From positions 30,321,501-30,385,500 of the forward strand of contig CM076152.1 in assembly GCA_038025085.1 (NCBI GenBank): 64,000 bases of DNA, given 5' to 3'. The notes beneath the pieces are model-generated. The model searched no databases and was not told the origin of the DNA. It worked only from the letters and a program-made list of their open reading frames with translations. Positions 1 through 10,267 of this stretch are shown here, one piece after another (the first letter of the stretch is position 1; each line of letters starts with the position of its first letter). The position numbers were made by a program, and so were the translations under genes. This DNA is from Tetragonia tetragonoides (lineage: Eukaryota > Streptophyta > Magnoliopsida > Caryophyllales > Aizoaceae).

Positions 1-3
1 AGT

Positions 4-264
4 TTAATCACTGGAAAAACCCCCATTTGCGGCAAAAACCCTAACAATTGACGACGCTTCAGCTGAGACCCCACCGGCAACAACTTCGCCGGCGACGAAG
101 TATGAGAGAGAAACCGACGACCGGAGCTGAGAAAATTCGACCGCCATAGCCGTCGGATTATAATCATCGTCAAATTGAGGTAACGATCGTAGTAGAGGAG
201 ATTTTGTTAAAAATGTGGAGAGAGAAAAATCAAGATGAATAATGTTTATGTTCATCATCATCAT
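4..264 (-). CDS. Possible small ORF or first exon, unknown product
   Basis: An 86-codon reading frame opens with four Met codons and ends in TAA at the window edge. The peptide is rich in Ser, Val and Ala, and from the internal Met at about residue 40 it is weakly like an organelle-targeting N-terminus. The GGCGACGAAG-type base use is richer in GC than the flanks, as is common in plant first exons. No domain is recognised. It could be the first exon of a gene lying left of the window, or chance. The start is uncertain because five Met codons are available. Low confidence. Confidence 0.2.
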   Translation of the reverse strand: MMMMNINIIHLDFSLSTFLTKSPLLRSLPQFDDDYNPTAMAVEFSQLRSSVSLSYFVAGEVVAGGVSAEASSIVRVFAANGGFSSD

Positions 265-555
265 ATGTAAATAAATATAGTAGTACGAGTTTTAGGTAGA
301 GAAGCAAATGTGTGTTGAAATTGATTAGTGATTGTATCGTATCTATCCAAATTTTGGTTTTGTGTTGTTTTGTCAATTTTGTCGTTTGATTTTGGGTTAT
401 TTTACTGATTTTGATCGTATTTGAGTTATCTAAGACACGTCACTGTATGTGGACTTGAGATTATCTGTCTTTATCCGAATTTGTTAGAATTTGATATGAT
501 ACTCCTAAAGTATCACACATGAAATCGTATCAGATAAATCATTTAGAATTACCAC
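265..555. other. AT-rich spacer, nothing recognised
   Basis: AT-rich DNA between the left-edge ORF and the first MITE. If the ORF is real this would be its upstream region. No convincing TATA or other signal stands out. Confidence 0.4.
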
Positions 556-558
556 TAA

Positions 559-1092
559 GAGCATCTCCAACCCTTGTATTTTTGTCTTGCCAAATTCAAT
601 TTTGGCATTCCAAATTTTACATCCTTTTATTAGAGTGTATTAATCACATTGCCAAATACATAACAGATACGGTCAATTGCCAAATACATAACAGATACGG
701 TCAATTGCCAAATATTTGGCAACTGAAACCAGATGCCAAATTCACAAAACCAAGGCAAACTGAAAAGGAAAACAAGCTGGGATTTTGGGAAAATGGTGTG
801 CGTGAGATACAAACACTAGGACCCACAGATAAAAAAGGCTTGGGTGTGAATTACCTTCTCCAAATTCTGCGTGAGTATTTGCAAAGGAAGTCGATGGCAA
901 TTTTTGGTGCATGACCCACGTTTGTCATAGCTCATTATTACCCGTGGCCCACTAATTTGGAAATTTGCATGCCAAATTTGGCATGTGTATTAAAGTAGCT
1001 CATGCCAAAATTTCACAAAAGAAAAAGAGAAAAGAGAAAGTGGTGTTTGTATAAAATACTTGCCAAATTTTGGTATGGGGTTGGAGATGCTC
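559..1092. mobile_element. Tourist-like (PIF/Harbinger-type) MITE
   Basis: Terminal inverted repeats GAGCATCTCCAACCC (left) and GGGTTGGAGATGCTC (right) are perfect over 15 bp and are flanked by TAA on both sides (556-558 and 1093-1095), the target duplication typical of PIF/Harbinger elements. The 534-bp interior is AT-rich, repeats GCCAAATTTGGCA-like words and has no transposase. A 131-codon open frame across it is incidental. The right TAA is also the left TAA of the next MITE. Confidence 0.85.
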
Positions 1093-1183
1093 TAAGAGCA
1101 TTCTTATTGGTAGCAATACCAAAGATTGCTTAAAATACCAACTAAGTTAGCTATACACAAGGTGTATATTACACCCTCTTGTC

Positions 1184-1840
1184 TAGGGGTGAGCGCAATC
1201 GAGTACCACCAGGTATTGCATTACCCGAAATTTGAATTGGATCCACCAGTTCCTAATTTCTAGGGATTGGAATTGGATCCACAGGGTACCCACTGAATCC
1301 TGGGTAACCACCGGTTCAATATTAAATCCAAATTTTAGTATTTTTAAAATCAAAAAATCATATATTAAATAACAAAACATCAATTTAATAAGAGTAACAA
1401 ATGTAAAATATAAAGAGTAAAAGTTGCAACAAATGCCCAAAGGGCCACTGGCGCTCCATGTCTCCATTAGTCCATCTTATTTCACTTTTTGTTTTTCCTG
1501 TGTCTTTGTTTCTTAGAATAGAAGTCCATTGTGTGTTTGCTACTAACTATAAGCACTGACAGTAATAACAAAAGCGGTTTTTAATAAATTAATTTCAGTT
1601 CCGGTTCTTGTTCCGGATATCCACCGGTTTCGGGCATTCGGAAATGAATTTTGGTTTTGCACCGGATACCCAACCGGTTCCGGTTCCTAAAAGCCAGGAA
1701 CCGGAATTGGAATTGGTTGATACTGGTTCCCATTTTGGGAATCAGAATTGGAATTGGTTGACCGGTTCCTGTTCCGGAACCACCAGTTCCGAAACGGTTC
1801 CAGTTCCGATACTGGGTACCCGAATTTTCTGCTCACCCTA
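1184..1840. mobile_element. Non-autonomous hAT-like element
   Basis: Terminal repeats TAGGGGTGAGC and GCTCACCCTA enclose about 650 bp of alternating GGTTCCGG / GGAACCGG-type motifs. The flanks share TCTTGTC (1177-1183 and 1844-1850), compatible with a degraded 8-bp duplication that is offset by a few bases on the right. It inserted into the inner edge of the left TIR of the surrounding element. No open frame has transposase features. Confidence 0.65.
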
Positions 1841-1911
1841 ACGTCTTGTCCCCCTTTTTAATGTCTATCTCTCTAATCTCTCCCCCCCTACAATACTCAT
1901 ATTATCCCCTA

Positions 1912-2110
1912 GAATAACCAACATAGGTTGGTCTAGTGGCTTGAACTTTGGTTTCCTTACCCACCACCAAGGTTCAAATTCCACTATGGGCATTTGGGAT
2001 CCGTTTCCCCTTATTCCCCCTTCCCCCCAAATGCCTACCCACTAAGCTCTTGGGCCTTAAACCCGATATGGGCCAGCCTGGGAGCGGGCTTCCTTATCTC
2101 TTAAAAAAAA
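1912..2110 (+). mobile_element. tRNA-derived SINE
   Basis: Pol III A box TGGTCTAGTGG (1929-1939) and B box GGTTCAAATTCC (1971-1982) are spaced as in tRNA genes. They are followed by a unique body and a short A-rich tail, TTAAAAAAAA, near 2101-2110. This is the layout of plant tRNA-related SINEs. The 5' boundary is estimated from the A-box position and no target duplication was found, so the ends are approximate. Confidence 0.65.
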
Positions 2111-2115
2111 GAGTG

Positions 2116-2913
2116 GTGTTAAACGCAGCCACCAAATTACTAAACGCCACCAACTTTTATTCTAGGTTTCCCAAAACACCCCTAACATATATTACGAAAG
2201 GTTGAGAGCCTCTTTTTTACTCTTTTCACCACTTCTCTAACTGACACTTCTTGGTAGACCCAAAAATTATCAACAAGAACCAATCTTTTTTATTGGATTC
2301 AACGTATTGGATACAATTAATGATGGAGGATAGTGACAATATCTTTGGCGATGTGATGAATGATAGCGATAACATTTTCGGCAATGAATTTGAGGTATTA
2401 TAGTCTTATTTGTGGGTTAATTGCTGTAAGAAAAAGTTTTCGCAAGTTCCGTAAAAAAAATTCGCAGATTGAATTAGATTCATGAGACTCTTATGAAGCT
2501 TACAAATGAACTTCATGAGATCCTCATTAAGCTCATTCATAAGCTTCACGGGTTCCTCATGGAACGTTTTTGTTAGATCCATTAGCTTCTGATGTAAGAG
2601 TAATAATTAATGGAATGCAACCATCGATTGGATGAGCTTCACGACATACTCACAAAGCTCATGAGCAAGCTTTGTCAACATTGCATGAAGCTTATTGGTA
2701 AACTTCGTTAGGGTCTCATGAAGATTATCATTGTGCTTTTATTTATTTTTTATTTTTTTTGCTTTTGTGGGTTGGGGACATGGGTTTAGATGAGAGAGAA
2801 AAAGGGGCATGGAGAAATGTAAGAGGGGACATGGGAAAATGAAAAGGGTATATTAGTCTAATTTAGACGAACTTAGTAGTGTTTAGTAATTTTCTTGGTG
2901 TCATTTAGCAAAC
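2116..2913. mobile_element. TIR element of unknown superfamily
   Basis: About 50-bp imperfect inverted ends: left GTTAAACGCAGCCACCAAAT, with AATTACTAAACGCCACCAA just inside; the right end read in reverse gives GCTAAATGACACCAAGAAAA, then ATTACTAAAC. Inside lies a 27-codon frame at about 2322-2402 with a two-fold repeat of a DSDNIFG motif, ending in TAG, and a long tract of AAGCTTCATGAG-like words. No transposase is recognisable. Confidence 0.5.
2470..2730. repeat. Cluster of AAGCTT/CATGAG palindromic words
   Basis: Words such as AAGCTT, CTCATGAG, CTTCATGAG and AAGCTCAT recur about every 20-30 bp in both orientations, so the tract is rich in potential short hairpins. It lies inside the TIR element and is not coding. 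The degree of repetition was judged by eye. Confidence 0.4.
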
Positions 2914-3499
2914 ATGAAATATTATATATATATATATAGTACCCCATGAAATCCCAAGGAGCAAGGGGCAAATTTGTCCTCTCACTCACAGGGGACACTC
3001 ACATGGGACAAGAGAGTGTAATGTACACTGGGTGTATGGGTAGCCCTTTCCTTAAGATACTATTGAAGTTGTCATCTCACTTTTTAAGCACACCTCCCCA
3101 AATAAGCACACACCCAATTATCCATAATGTGCTTAAAAGGCCCCACCCATCTACCCCACAAGATTTTTATACCACCCATCTCTCACACGCTGTCCCCGAC
3201 TCCTTCTTCCATCATCCCCTCTGTGGCCCCCTTTTTTTTATCTAAGCAAGTGTTCTTAAATAAGCATTGTGCTTATTTGAGAGTGTGCCTAAGAATCCCA
3301 AATATTGGTGTAGCACACCCTAAGCACACCAATAAGGGTGCCCTAAGGGCCCATTTGGTTTACTTTTTTTGGGCCTAGTAATGGAATCAGGAAACTACAA
3401 AATCTTGTTTAGACTTAGTCCATGGTGGACTATGTCCTAAGATACAATAGTTTTTAGAGAAGGGGGTAAAAACTTAAAGCTTATGTTAAATTAAATCGC

Positions 3500-3928
3500 T
3501 TGAGTTATTACGCGCGTTTCTCTTTCGCTCTTCACTGTTCATCTTCTCTCTCCTTCGCTCTCCATCTTCTCCTTCCTTCACTCTCCATCTTCTCTCAAAT
3601 TAGGGCTTTAGATTAGCAACTCGTGCTAACACTCCGGCGAATCGGTACAATTGATAAGGTAACAAATCTAAAACCCTAATTTGATTAATTGGCCCAAAAT
3701 TTTGCTTTTGATTCGATTACAATAATGATGAATGAGAAAAATTGTATAAAGTTATGAATTATTTTATTTGCAATATGCATTTGAAACCCTATGTTAGAGA
3801 AAATCGTGTCAAATTATTATGCAATTATCTGGTATATATAATTGTTATAGTTTTTTTTGCTAATCTTCACTCGATTCAATTGATAAGGTAAGAGGAATGG
3901 GCAACACAGAAGAGGCCACCGATGACAA
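3500..3928 (+). other. Pyrimidine-rich leader and short first exons of the left MULE gene
   Basis: A CT-rich tract (TTCTCTCTCCTTCGCTCTCC and similar) resembles a plant 5' leader. It is followed by CGGCGAATCGG and a splice-donor-like AAG/GTAACA at 3658. After an AT-rich intron-like stretch, ATG at 3897 opens 10 codons (MGNTEEATDD) plus two bases before a donor-like AA/GTGAGC at 3928. This suggests promoter-proximal exons of the plus-strand gene. Splicing is inferred. Confidence 0.35.
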
Positions 3929-3998
3929 GTGAGCCTTTTTTTTTTTCTTTCTTTTTGTTGTTTGTTGAGGTATTTTAGGGCCAGTCTCATATTTCAAT

Positions 3999-4080
3999 CA
4001 GGGGGTGACTTTAAGCAATGTAGGGGGGTGGCTTCAACTGCTGTGTGAGGGTGGCTTCAGGAGCCTTTAGGTGGTGCCTT
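3999..4080 (+). repeat. G-rich GGGGGTGGCTTCA array, copy a
   Basis: Three to four tandem units of about 23-25 bp share the core GGGGTGRCTTYA, with TGCTGT or TAAGCAATG between cores. It lies in a presumed intron of the plus-strand MULE gene. The surrounding TGAGGTATTTTAGG context is repeated at about 6027. Confidence 0.6.
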
Positions 4081-4171
4081 TGTTAGTTCAATAGATATAA
4101 TTCTATCCTTTTGACATCGCTTTGTTGTTGCCTATTTTTTTTTTTTTTTTTTTTTTTTCTGCAAATCCTTA

Positions 4172-4281
4172 GAGATACACAATAATGTTGAGGTAATTGG
4201 GCATAGTGGACATGCTTTTCACTATCATTGCATCTTTAACCGGCTTCCCAAGAAGCAATCTTGCCCTTGTTGCCGTTCAAG
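4172..4281 (+). pseudogene. RING-H2-like zinc-finger exon fragment
   Basis: After a long T tract and an acceptor-like TTAG, one frame reads through 36 codons that contain the second half of a RING-H2 finger: HAFHYHC (H-x2-H-x2-C) followed by CPCCR (C-P-x-C-R), as in ubiquitin E3 ligases. The frame ends at a donor-like AAG/GTAGT. The first Cys pairs are not present. The exon phase does not match the preceding short exon, so this is a fragment, perhaps a host exon captured by the MULE. A degenerate second copy of the exon start lies near 4668-4720. Confidence 0.45.
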
Positions 4282-4898
4282 GTAGTATAACCTGTGTCTA
4301 GGAAAATAATCGTGTATGTAATTAGCGTATCTGTAGTCTGTATAAGTTCTAAATGATGAATGATTTATGTGACAAGAACATTTAAAAAACTCATCTCAAA
4401 ACCTAACATGAATTTCAGAAGATTGAACAAAACTACAGCTTAAAACACCCAAATGACAGCAATAAAGTTAGTCAAACATAGGAATTAAATTATGATATTT
4501 GATTCCAAAGTAAGTTCTGTAACAAGATACTTTTACAATTGATTTCAAAAATATCATGCTTGTCTTTTAGTAAAGTTGATACCTTATATAATCATGTTTG
4601 CATGTGACATAAAATATCTCACTAAAGTAGGTAAAGTTGTTGCCTATTATTTTCTGTTTTTGTCGAATTCTTAGTGGTATCCAATATTATTGAGGCAACT
4701 TGGGTAATTGAGCATTGGGGGCGGTGGTGTTACAGATTTTTAACTTGGGATTCACTTGAGCATGAGGGGCGTGGGTGTTTGCTTCAAATTATAGTTGTAC
4801 CATATATATATATATATGTAAGCGGTTCATTTCATGGACTTCCACCCGCTGTAAGATTGCGCTTAGTAACTGTTTCAGGTCAATTGGAATGGATATCC

Positions 4899-4960
4899 GA
4901 GGGGGTGGCTTGAGGTGCTGTTAGCGGTTGGCTTCAGGTTCTGTTGGGGGGTGGCTCCAT
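4899..4960 (+). repeat. G-rich GGGGGTGGCTTGA array, copy b
   Basis: Three units (GGGGGTGGCTTGAGGTGCTG, GCGGTTGGCTTCAGGTTCTG, GGGGGGTGGCTCCAT) of about 22-25 bp follow the degenerate exon copy, as copy a follows the first exon. This points to an internal duplication of exon plus array within the MULE. Confidence 0.55.
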
Positions 4961-5094
4961 ATATTTTTTGGGGGTTTTCCTGTATTGAAGTTATTTAATG
5001 TAGTTTCTTCTTAATTTTGTTTCTATATATGTATATGTTCTCTAAAATATGGTGCTAATCTGTTTTTTGTAATGGTTATTTTTTTTTTTTGCAG

Positions 5095-6024
<930 letters not shown>

Positions 6025-6058
6025 TTTGAGGTATTTTAGGGGGAGGCTCAAATTACAA

Positions 6059-6120
6059 TGAGGGAGTGTCTCCAAGCAAAGTAGGGGGTGGCTTCAAGTG
6101 CTGTTTCAGGGTGACTTCAA
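6059..6120 (+). repeat. G-rich GGGGGTGGCTTCA array, copy c
   Basis: Units GGGAGTGTCTCCAAGCAAAG, GGGGGTGGCTTCAAGTGCTG and GGGTGACTTCAAGG follow a TTTTGAGGTATTTTAGG lead-in that also precedes copy a. It lies between the ends of the two convergent MULE genes. Confidence 0.55.
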
Positions 6121-6253
6121 GGCGATGTTCTTGAGCCTTCAAAAAATCTGTACATTTCAAAACCAAGTTATAGTAACTCATACCCATCTTTTGGCGCCAA
6201 GGATGGAATGTTGTCTTTTCTGACTTTTCTCCTTTTTTGTTTTCTTAGTTGCC

Positions 6254-6990
6254 TCAAGCTTCAGATTTGGTATATTTTGTCCATCTTTTCTTAATGTACC
6301 TCTCTGAAATTTCAAATACGTTATTGATGTTCAACACCCTAAGGCAATGAAAGCATAGCCTCCCCGCTTCTTCAAAGTTCTTGCAAGTACAGTCCATTGT
6401 GTATTCAATGCAATCGAAAATTTCTTCATGTGTTTCCATTCGGCGTCGGTACTGACCTCATAGTAAACCTTGTTGCCATCCATTTTCTGCACTTTTGCAT
6501 ATGTGGATAGGCATGCCATGTATTTTGCTTCTCGAACACTTTGTACGGTTAAAGTGTAGAAACTTGAGCAGCTTGTTCGAGCAAAACATTTTTTGGAATA
6601 CCACAAGACGCAGCTGACATACTGCATTGAAATTCCAAGTCCCTCATCTCTTGAGAGTGATATCAAAGACTTTTATAAACTGAGTTAATGTTGTTGTGTG
6701 GTTTGCCTTGAATCCCTTGTCTATCCCTTGAATCCAACAACATTGTTTATGCTCTCACTTCTTTGCGATGAAAAAAATTTGGAGGAAAAAAAGTCTTTGC
6801 TAAGAGCCATGCACCACTTGTCTTTTTAGTTGTATAAGCGCTGAAACCAAGGTTCATTTTGCAACTCATACTTTGAAATCATAGCCCACCAGCAACTCTC
6901 AACTTCTTGTTCATCAGAGCAAAACATTAGACACTTTTTGAAACCGTCCTTAAAAATATCAGATCTGATTTCATATGGACAAAGTGGAAA
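6254..6990 (-). pseudogene. FAR1-like MULE transposase, C-terminal half with SWIM zinc finger
   Basis: Read 6990 to 6254, the translation has the FAR1/FHY3/mudrA-type C-terminal blocks: CWWAMISKYEL followed by EPWFQRLY, then SSQRSESINN, a middle block with DGNKVYYEV, and a SWIM finger CTCKNFEEAGRLCFHCLRVL followed by SERYIKKRWTKYTK. Several stops (for example after QRLYN) and a frameshift around 6330-6440 split it, so it is a fossil. FAR1-related proteins include transposases and domesticated transcription factors. The MULE context and decay favour a dead transposase. Confidence 0.65.
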
Positions 6991-7118
6991 ACATCATTCT
7001 TCTGAAGATGCCATAGGAATAATCGATGCATTGTTTGTGGAAAGGCCTAAATAAGAGAATAACACAATATATAAATGATGAGTAGAATTCACATTCGACA
7101 AAAATAATAAAATGGGAA

Positions 7119-7223
7119 AGGGGGTGCCTAGCATTGATACAAGGGGTGGCTCTATATGAGGCATGAGGTGGCTTCCAGTGATATCAGGGGGTGGCTCCAT
7201 GTGGGGAAGGGGGATGACTCCAT
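7119..7223 (+). repeat. G-rich GGGGGTGGCTCCA array, copy d
   Basis: Five units with the core GGGGTGGCTCYA or GAGGTGGCTTCCAG lie in the presumed intron between the two transposase exons. The array and its flanks (AGTAGAATTCACATTCGACA before, CATAAAAAACACCTACAGAC after) match 13510-13670 and 14042-14088 plus 24104-24175. Confidence 0.6.
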
Positions 7224-7689
7224 AAAAAACACCTACAGACTCTAATGTGTGGCATGAAGCTTAGCAAGTGCAGGCCTTGCAACCCTTGTCTATCACATAT
7301 GGAGGGGAAGAAATCAATAGTAACTTCAAGCATCATTCATCAAAACACAAAGGACATGAAAACCAGCAAACCTAAACTAAGAGAAACAGAGAAATTCAGG
7401 TATAAGTTGTTTTCATTATCCTTGAATAATATGACTGTTACATACTTACAAGTTACGCCTCATAAGTCGCTCCACAGAAATAATATGTATATATAAAAAC
7501 ACAGAATAACTATAATATAAAAACACAGAATAGCTATATATAATGACATCATGGTTTCTAAAACTCACCCCCAATATCCTTCTAAGAATATAATGCTATG
7601 AAAAACACAGCTGCACAACCAAATGTAGCAACAAGATTTACAGTCAATGTGGAGACTTAAACAGTTTCAAAACACACCGTATTGTTCAA

Positions 7690-8657
7690 ACACACTAAGA
7701 GTTGGCGAAAAGCAGTACTTTTGATATTGCACCACTCATTACAAGATCTTGATAAGTGAATATGCTTATTGGACATTTCATGCCCATTGACTTCTTAAAG
7801 GTCTCAAATAGTCACACAAATGACTCTTTTGTTTCATCTGCCAAGAAGGAACATGCAAACAAAACATTGCTCAAATAGTTGTTAACACAACCAAACACTG
7901 CGTAGATGAGATTGTACTTAGTTGTCCGGTAGGTCGTGTCAAAAACCATCACATCCCCATATATCTTGTAGTCTTTTTTCATCATAGAGTCTCTCTAAAA
8001 CATAGCTACCAAACGGCCATCTGTACCGACCCTAACCCCGAAAAAGAAACCAGGATCGTCGGCTTCCTTTTTCTCAAGGATGTTCAAAACGTGTTGCGCA
8101 TCCCCTCCTTCAATTTCTTTCATCCTAAGCTTGTAGAAAAAGTTCTCGTAGTCTTTGAAGGTGTGACCAAGGTTGTCATCACCTCCTGCATCATTAGACA
8201 TGCAAGAGTACGATTCTGATGCTTCTAGCCCACTATTTGTCTTTCCTTCTATTTTCGCTCCCTTTTTTTGTTGTTATTTTCCTCTCTTGCAGGTGTAAAT
8301 GTTTCCATTGAGGTCTTGTTAAAGCGTGATTATGTTCCAAGGCATGTTGAACCACCTCATATACTCCGTCATTATTCAACTTCACTCGTATACAAGCTTT
8401 GCAGCATGTACGAGTTTCTGGCACTGTCCTTTGCTACTGTTCACAACAACGTTGGTTTTCTTAGAAGGTACCCGAAAGCCTTTACAAAAACAGTAAAAAT
8501 ATTTTTCAACTATCTTGTTCCTGCCCATTAAAAATTTATGCTTCCCTTTTCTAACATTAAAACCATTCGTAGATGCAATGGTTCTTGTATACATCAAACA
8601 TTTCCTCAATAGTTTTTGTAGTGAAACCTTCAAGAAGTCCAGAACACGCTAACATTG
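7690..8657 (-). pseudogene. FAR1-like MULE transposase, N-terminal DNA-binding and DDE core
   Basis: Read 8657 downward after an acceptor-like TTTACAATGTTAG: a FAR1 DNA-binding domain (GFNVRKGKHKF; CCKACIRVKLN...YEVVQHALEHNHAL, with the C-x2-C and HNH pattern), then GGDAQHVLNILEKKEADDPG and FFFGVRVG, then the MULE core YGDVMVFDTTYRTTKYN with the first catalytic Asp, LFACSFLADETKESFV, and YQDLVMSGAI. It is disrupted by frameshifts near 8580-8600 and 8420, a stop just upstream of YGDVM, and a TGA at the Trp expected after KESFV. The usual TDQD reads TYQD, losing an acidic residue. Homology ends near 7690. The first exon may be at 24571-24739. Confidence 0.7.
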
Positions 8658-8737
8658 TAAAGAAAAAGCGTGAGTCCCTCTTGAATAGACATATATGAAC
8701 AATACTATTATAAGAAAGAATCTAATATCTAATCTAA

Positions 8738-9443
8738 TCTAATCATCTTACCTTACTATTAAAACGCAGTGCACCCCTCCCAAGACTTGCCATGTAACAC
8801 ATTCGAGATTGACACATGGGATGACACGTAAGCAACCAAATTCGTATGGTAAGGACACGTAACCGCCACGTGAGCAACCCATGTAATTGTGTAAAGCATT
8901 TACTTGAATTAATAAATACAAATCGACATAACTATCATCATATTTTTCAAGTTATAAAATCAAATAACTTTTGTTACGCAACTACAAAAATTATAATTCT
9001 TACTTCATTGAATCAGGTTCGGAAAATACTTTAAAATGAGATACAGATGTTCTTTAATTTATTTGACTCTTTAATGTTCGATAGATGTAATAAAACATAC
9101 ACTACACAATTTTTTCTCGCCATGTCGCACTTCTAAAAAGTATTTGTTATGTTTATTATGTGGCGTTTAAATCACCATTACATTATCATGTATTGTTATA
9201 TCATTCGTTCGTTGTTTTCATTGTATAATTAATTTCTTAGCTAAATTTCACTAAAATAGATAACTGAGTAATGAGTATCAAATTATCTTTAGTTAGAACA
9301 CTTGCTTACTTTCTTGAAAAAAAGAAGAAGAAGAGGAAAGACCATTAATCACATGATTACATTATCTGTGTAATTAAGACACCTAAAAGAATAGAACATA
9401 TAACAAAAATAACCCGGGGCATCGCCCGGGGACCAAAACTAGT
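8738..9443 (+). mobile_element. Non-autonomous Helitron 1
   Basis: The 3' end has the Helitron signature: a GC hairpin (CCCGGGGC-ATC-GCCCGGGG, 9413-9431), a 7-base spacer and CTAGT (9439-9443) followed by A/T. A plausible 5' start is TCTAATCATCTTACC...TATTAAAACGCAG at 8738; the exact TC is ambiguous within a TCTAA repeat. The interior repeats GACACGTAAG-type words. No Rep/helicase is encoded. Confidence 0.7.
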
Positions 9444-10267
9444 ATATATATAAAAGTGAGTCCATTTCGTGTGGCCACGACACGTAGGATGCCTCATGGA
9501 GGCTATGTTCGTGTGGTGATGACACGTAAGACGCCACGTTATAAGTTCGTGTGGCAATGACACGTAAGCCACCACATAAGCTGTCTATCCAAGTGTTTCA
9601 AGTCATTAATGTAACATCATTATTTGACTTAATTATACAACATATAATATTTATTATTATATTGTTCAAATTATAAGATAATATAACTTTTGTTACGCAA
9701 CTTTAAAAATTATAATTCTTTTCTCATTGAACCCGGTTCGAAAAATACTTCAAAATGAGATACATATTTCCTATATTTGACAGTATAATATTTATTAGAC
9801 GTTTTTTATTTCAATGAAACCGTGTAAGAAGTTAAGGAAAAAGCCACGTCGGGTATATATAAAGTTTGGGTTCATTTCATGAGGGGATGCGACACATGAA
9901 CGACAATTTGGTGTGGTGCTGAAATGCATATGACACCTGGATGCCAACTTGGTGTAGAGATAACATGTGGATGTCCAGTCATCATCCACATTAAAGTGTT
10001 GTTATCTAATTACATCTTCAATTATACACTTATAAATATAATCGTGAAGAAAAACTATAATCAAAATTAGAATAAAGCAATATACATTAGGGATACCACG
10101 TGTGTGACGATTTTGTGTGAGGTTGATATGTGTACAACAAACAAGCGGATGCAAACATCGTGTAAGGATGAAATGCAGATGTCCGGTCATCATTCAAGTT
10201 GAAGTTTTGTCATCAAATTAATTACAACTTTAATTATAAAATTAAAAACACTTACTCCCTCCGTCCC

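Larger units (their letters stand above)
1151..3043. mobile_element. TIR element (probably MULE-like) nested in the MITE
   Basis: The left end (CTATACACAAGGTGTATATT..., about 33 bp) and the right end read in reverse (CTACCCATACACCCAGTGTA...) are imperfect inverted repeats sharing ATTACACYCTCTTGTC. The core CTACNCATACACYCAGTGTA is also the terminus of the element at 10268-11767, which has an 11-bp target duplication, so both may be MULE-type. No clear target duplication is seen here. The interior consists of further insertions and contains no recognisable transposase. Confidence 0.5.
1096..3343. mobile_element. Second Tourist-like MITE family, copy 1 (interrupted)
   Basis: Left end GAGCATTCTTATTGG and right end CCAATAAGGGTGCCC form inverted repeats bounded by TAA at 1093-1095 and 3344-3346. 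Only about 1096-1150 and 3044-3343 belong to the MITE. The right part (TTAAGCACAC, AAGGCCCCACCCA, ATAAGCATTGTGCTTATTT) matches, in opposite orientation, the intact copy at 21960-22275. The middle is a nested TIR element. Non-autonomous, with no coding capacity. Confidence 0.7.

Noticed and set aside
519..914. 131-codon frame on the plus strand
   Set aside because: It lies almost wholly inside a TAA-flanked MITE, includes a tandem duplication (TTGCCAAATACATAACAGAT) and shows no protein features.
1929..1982. A functional tRNA gene
   Set aside because: A and B boxes are present, but the acceptor and anticodon stems do not pair, and an A tail follows a long unrelated body. It fits a SINE.
7119..7223. 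Coding repeat (PPxI-type peptide on the minus strand)
   Set aside because: The same array occurs at other sites in different frames and next to splice-like signals, so a non-coding repeat is more likely.
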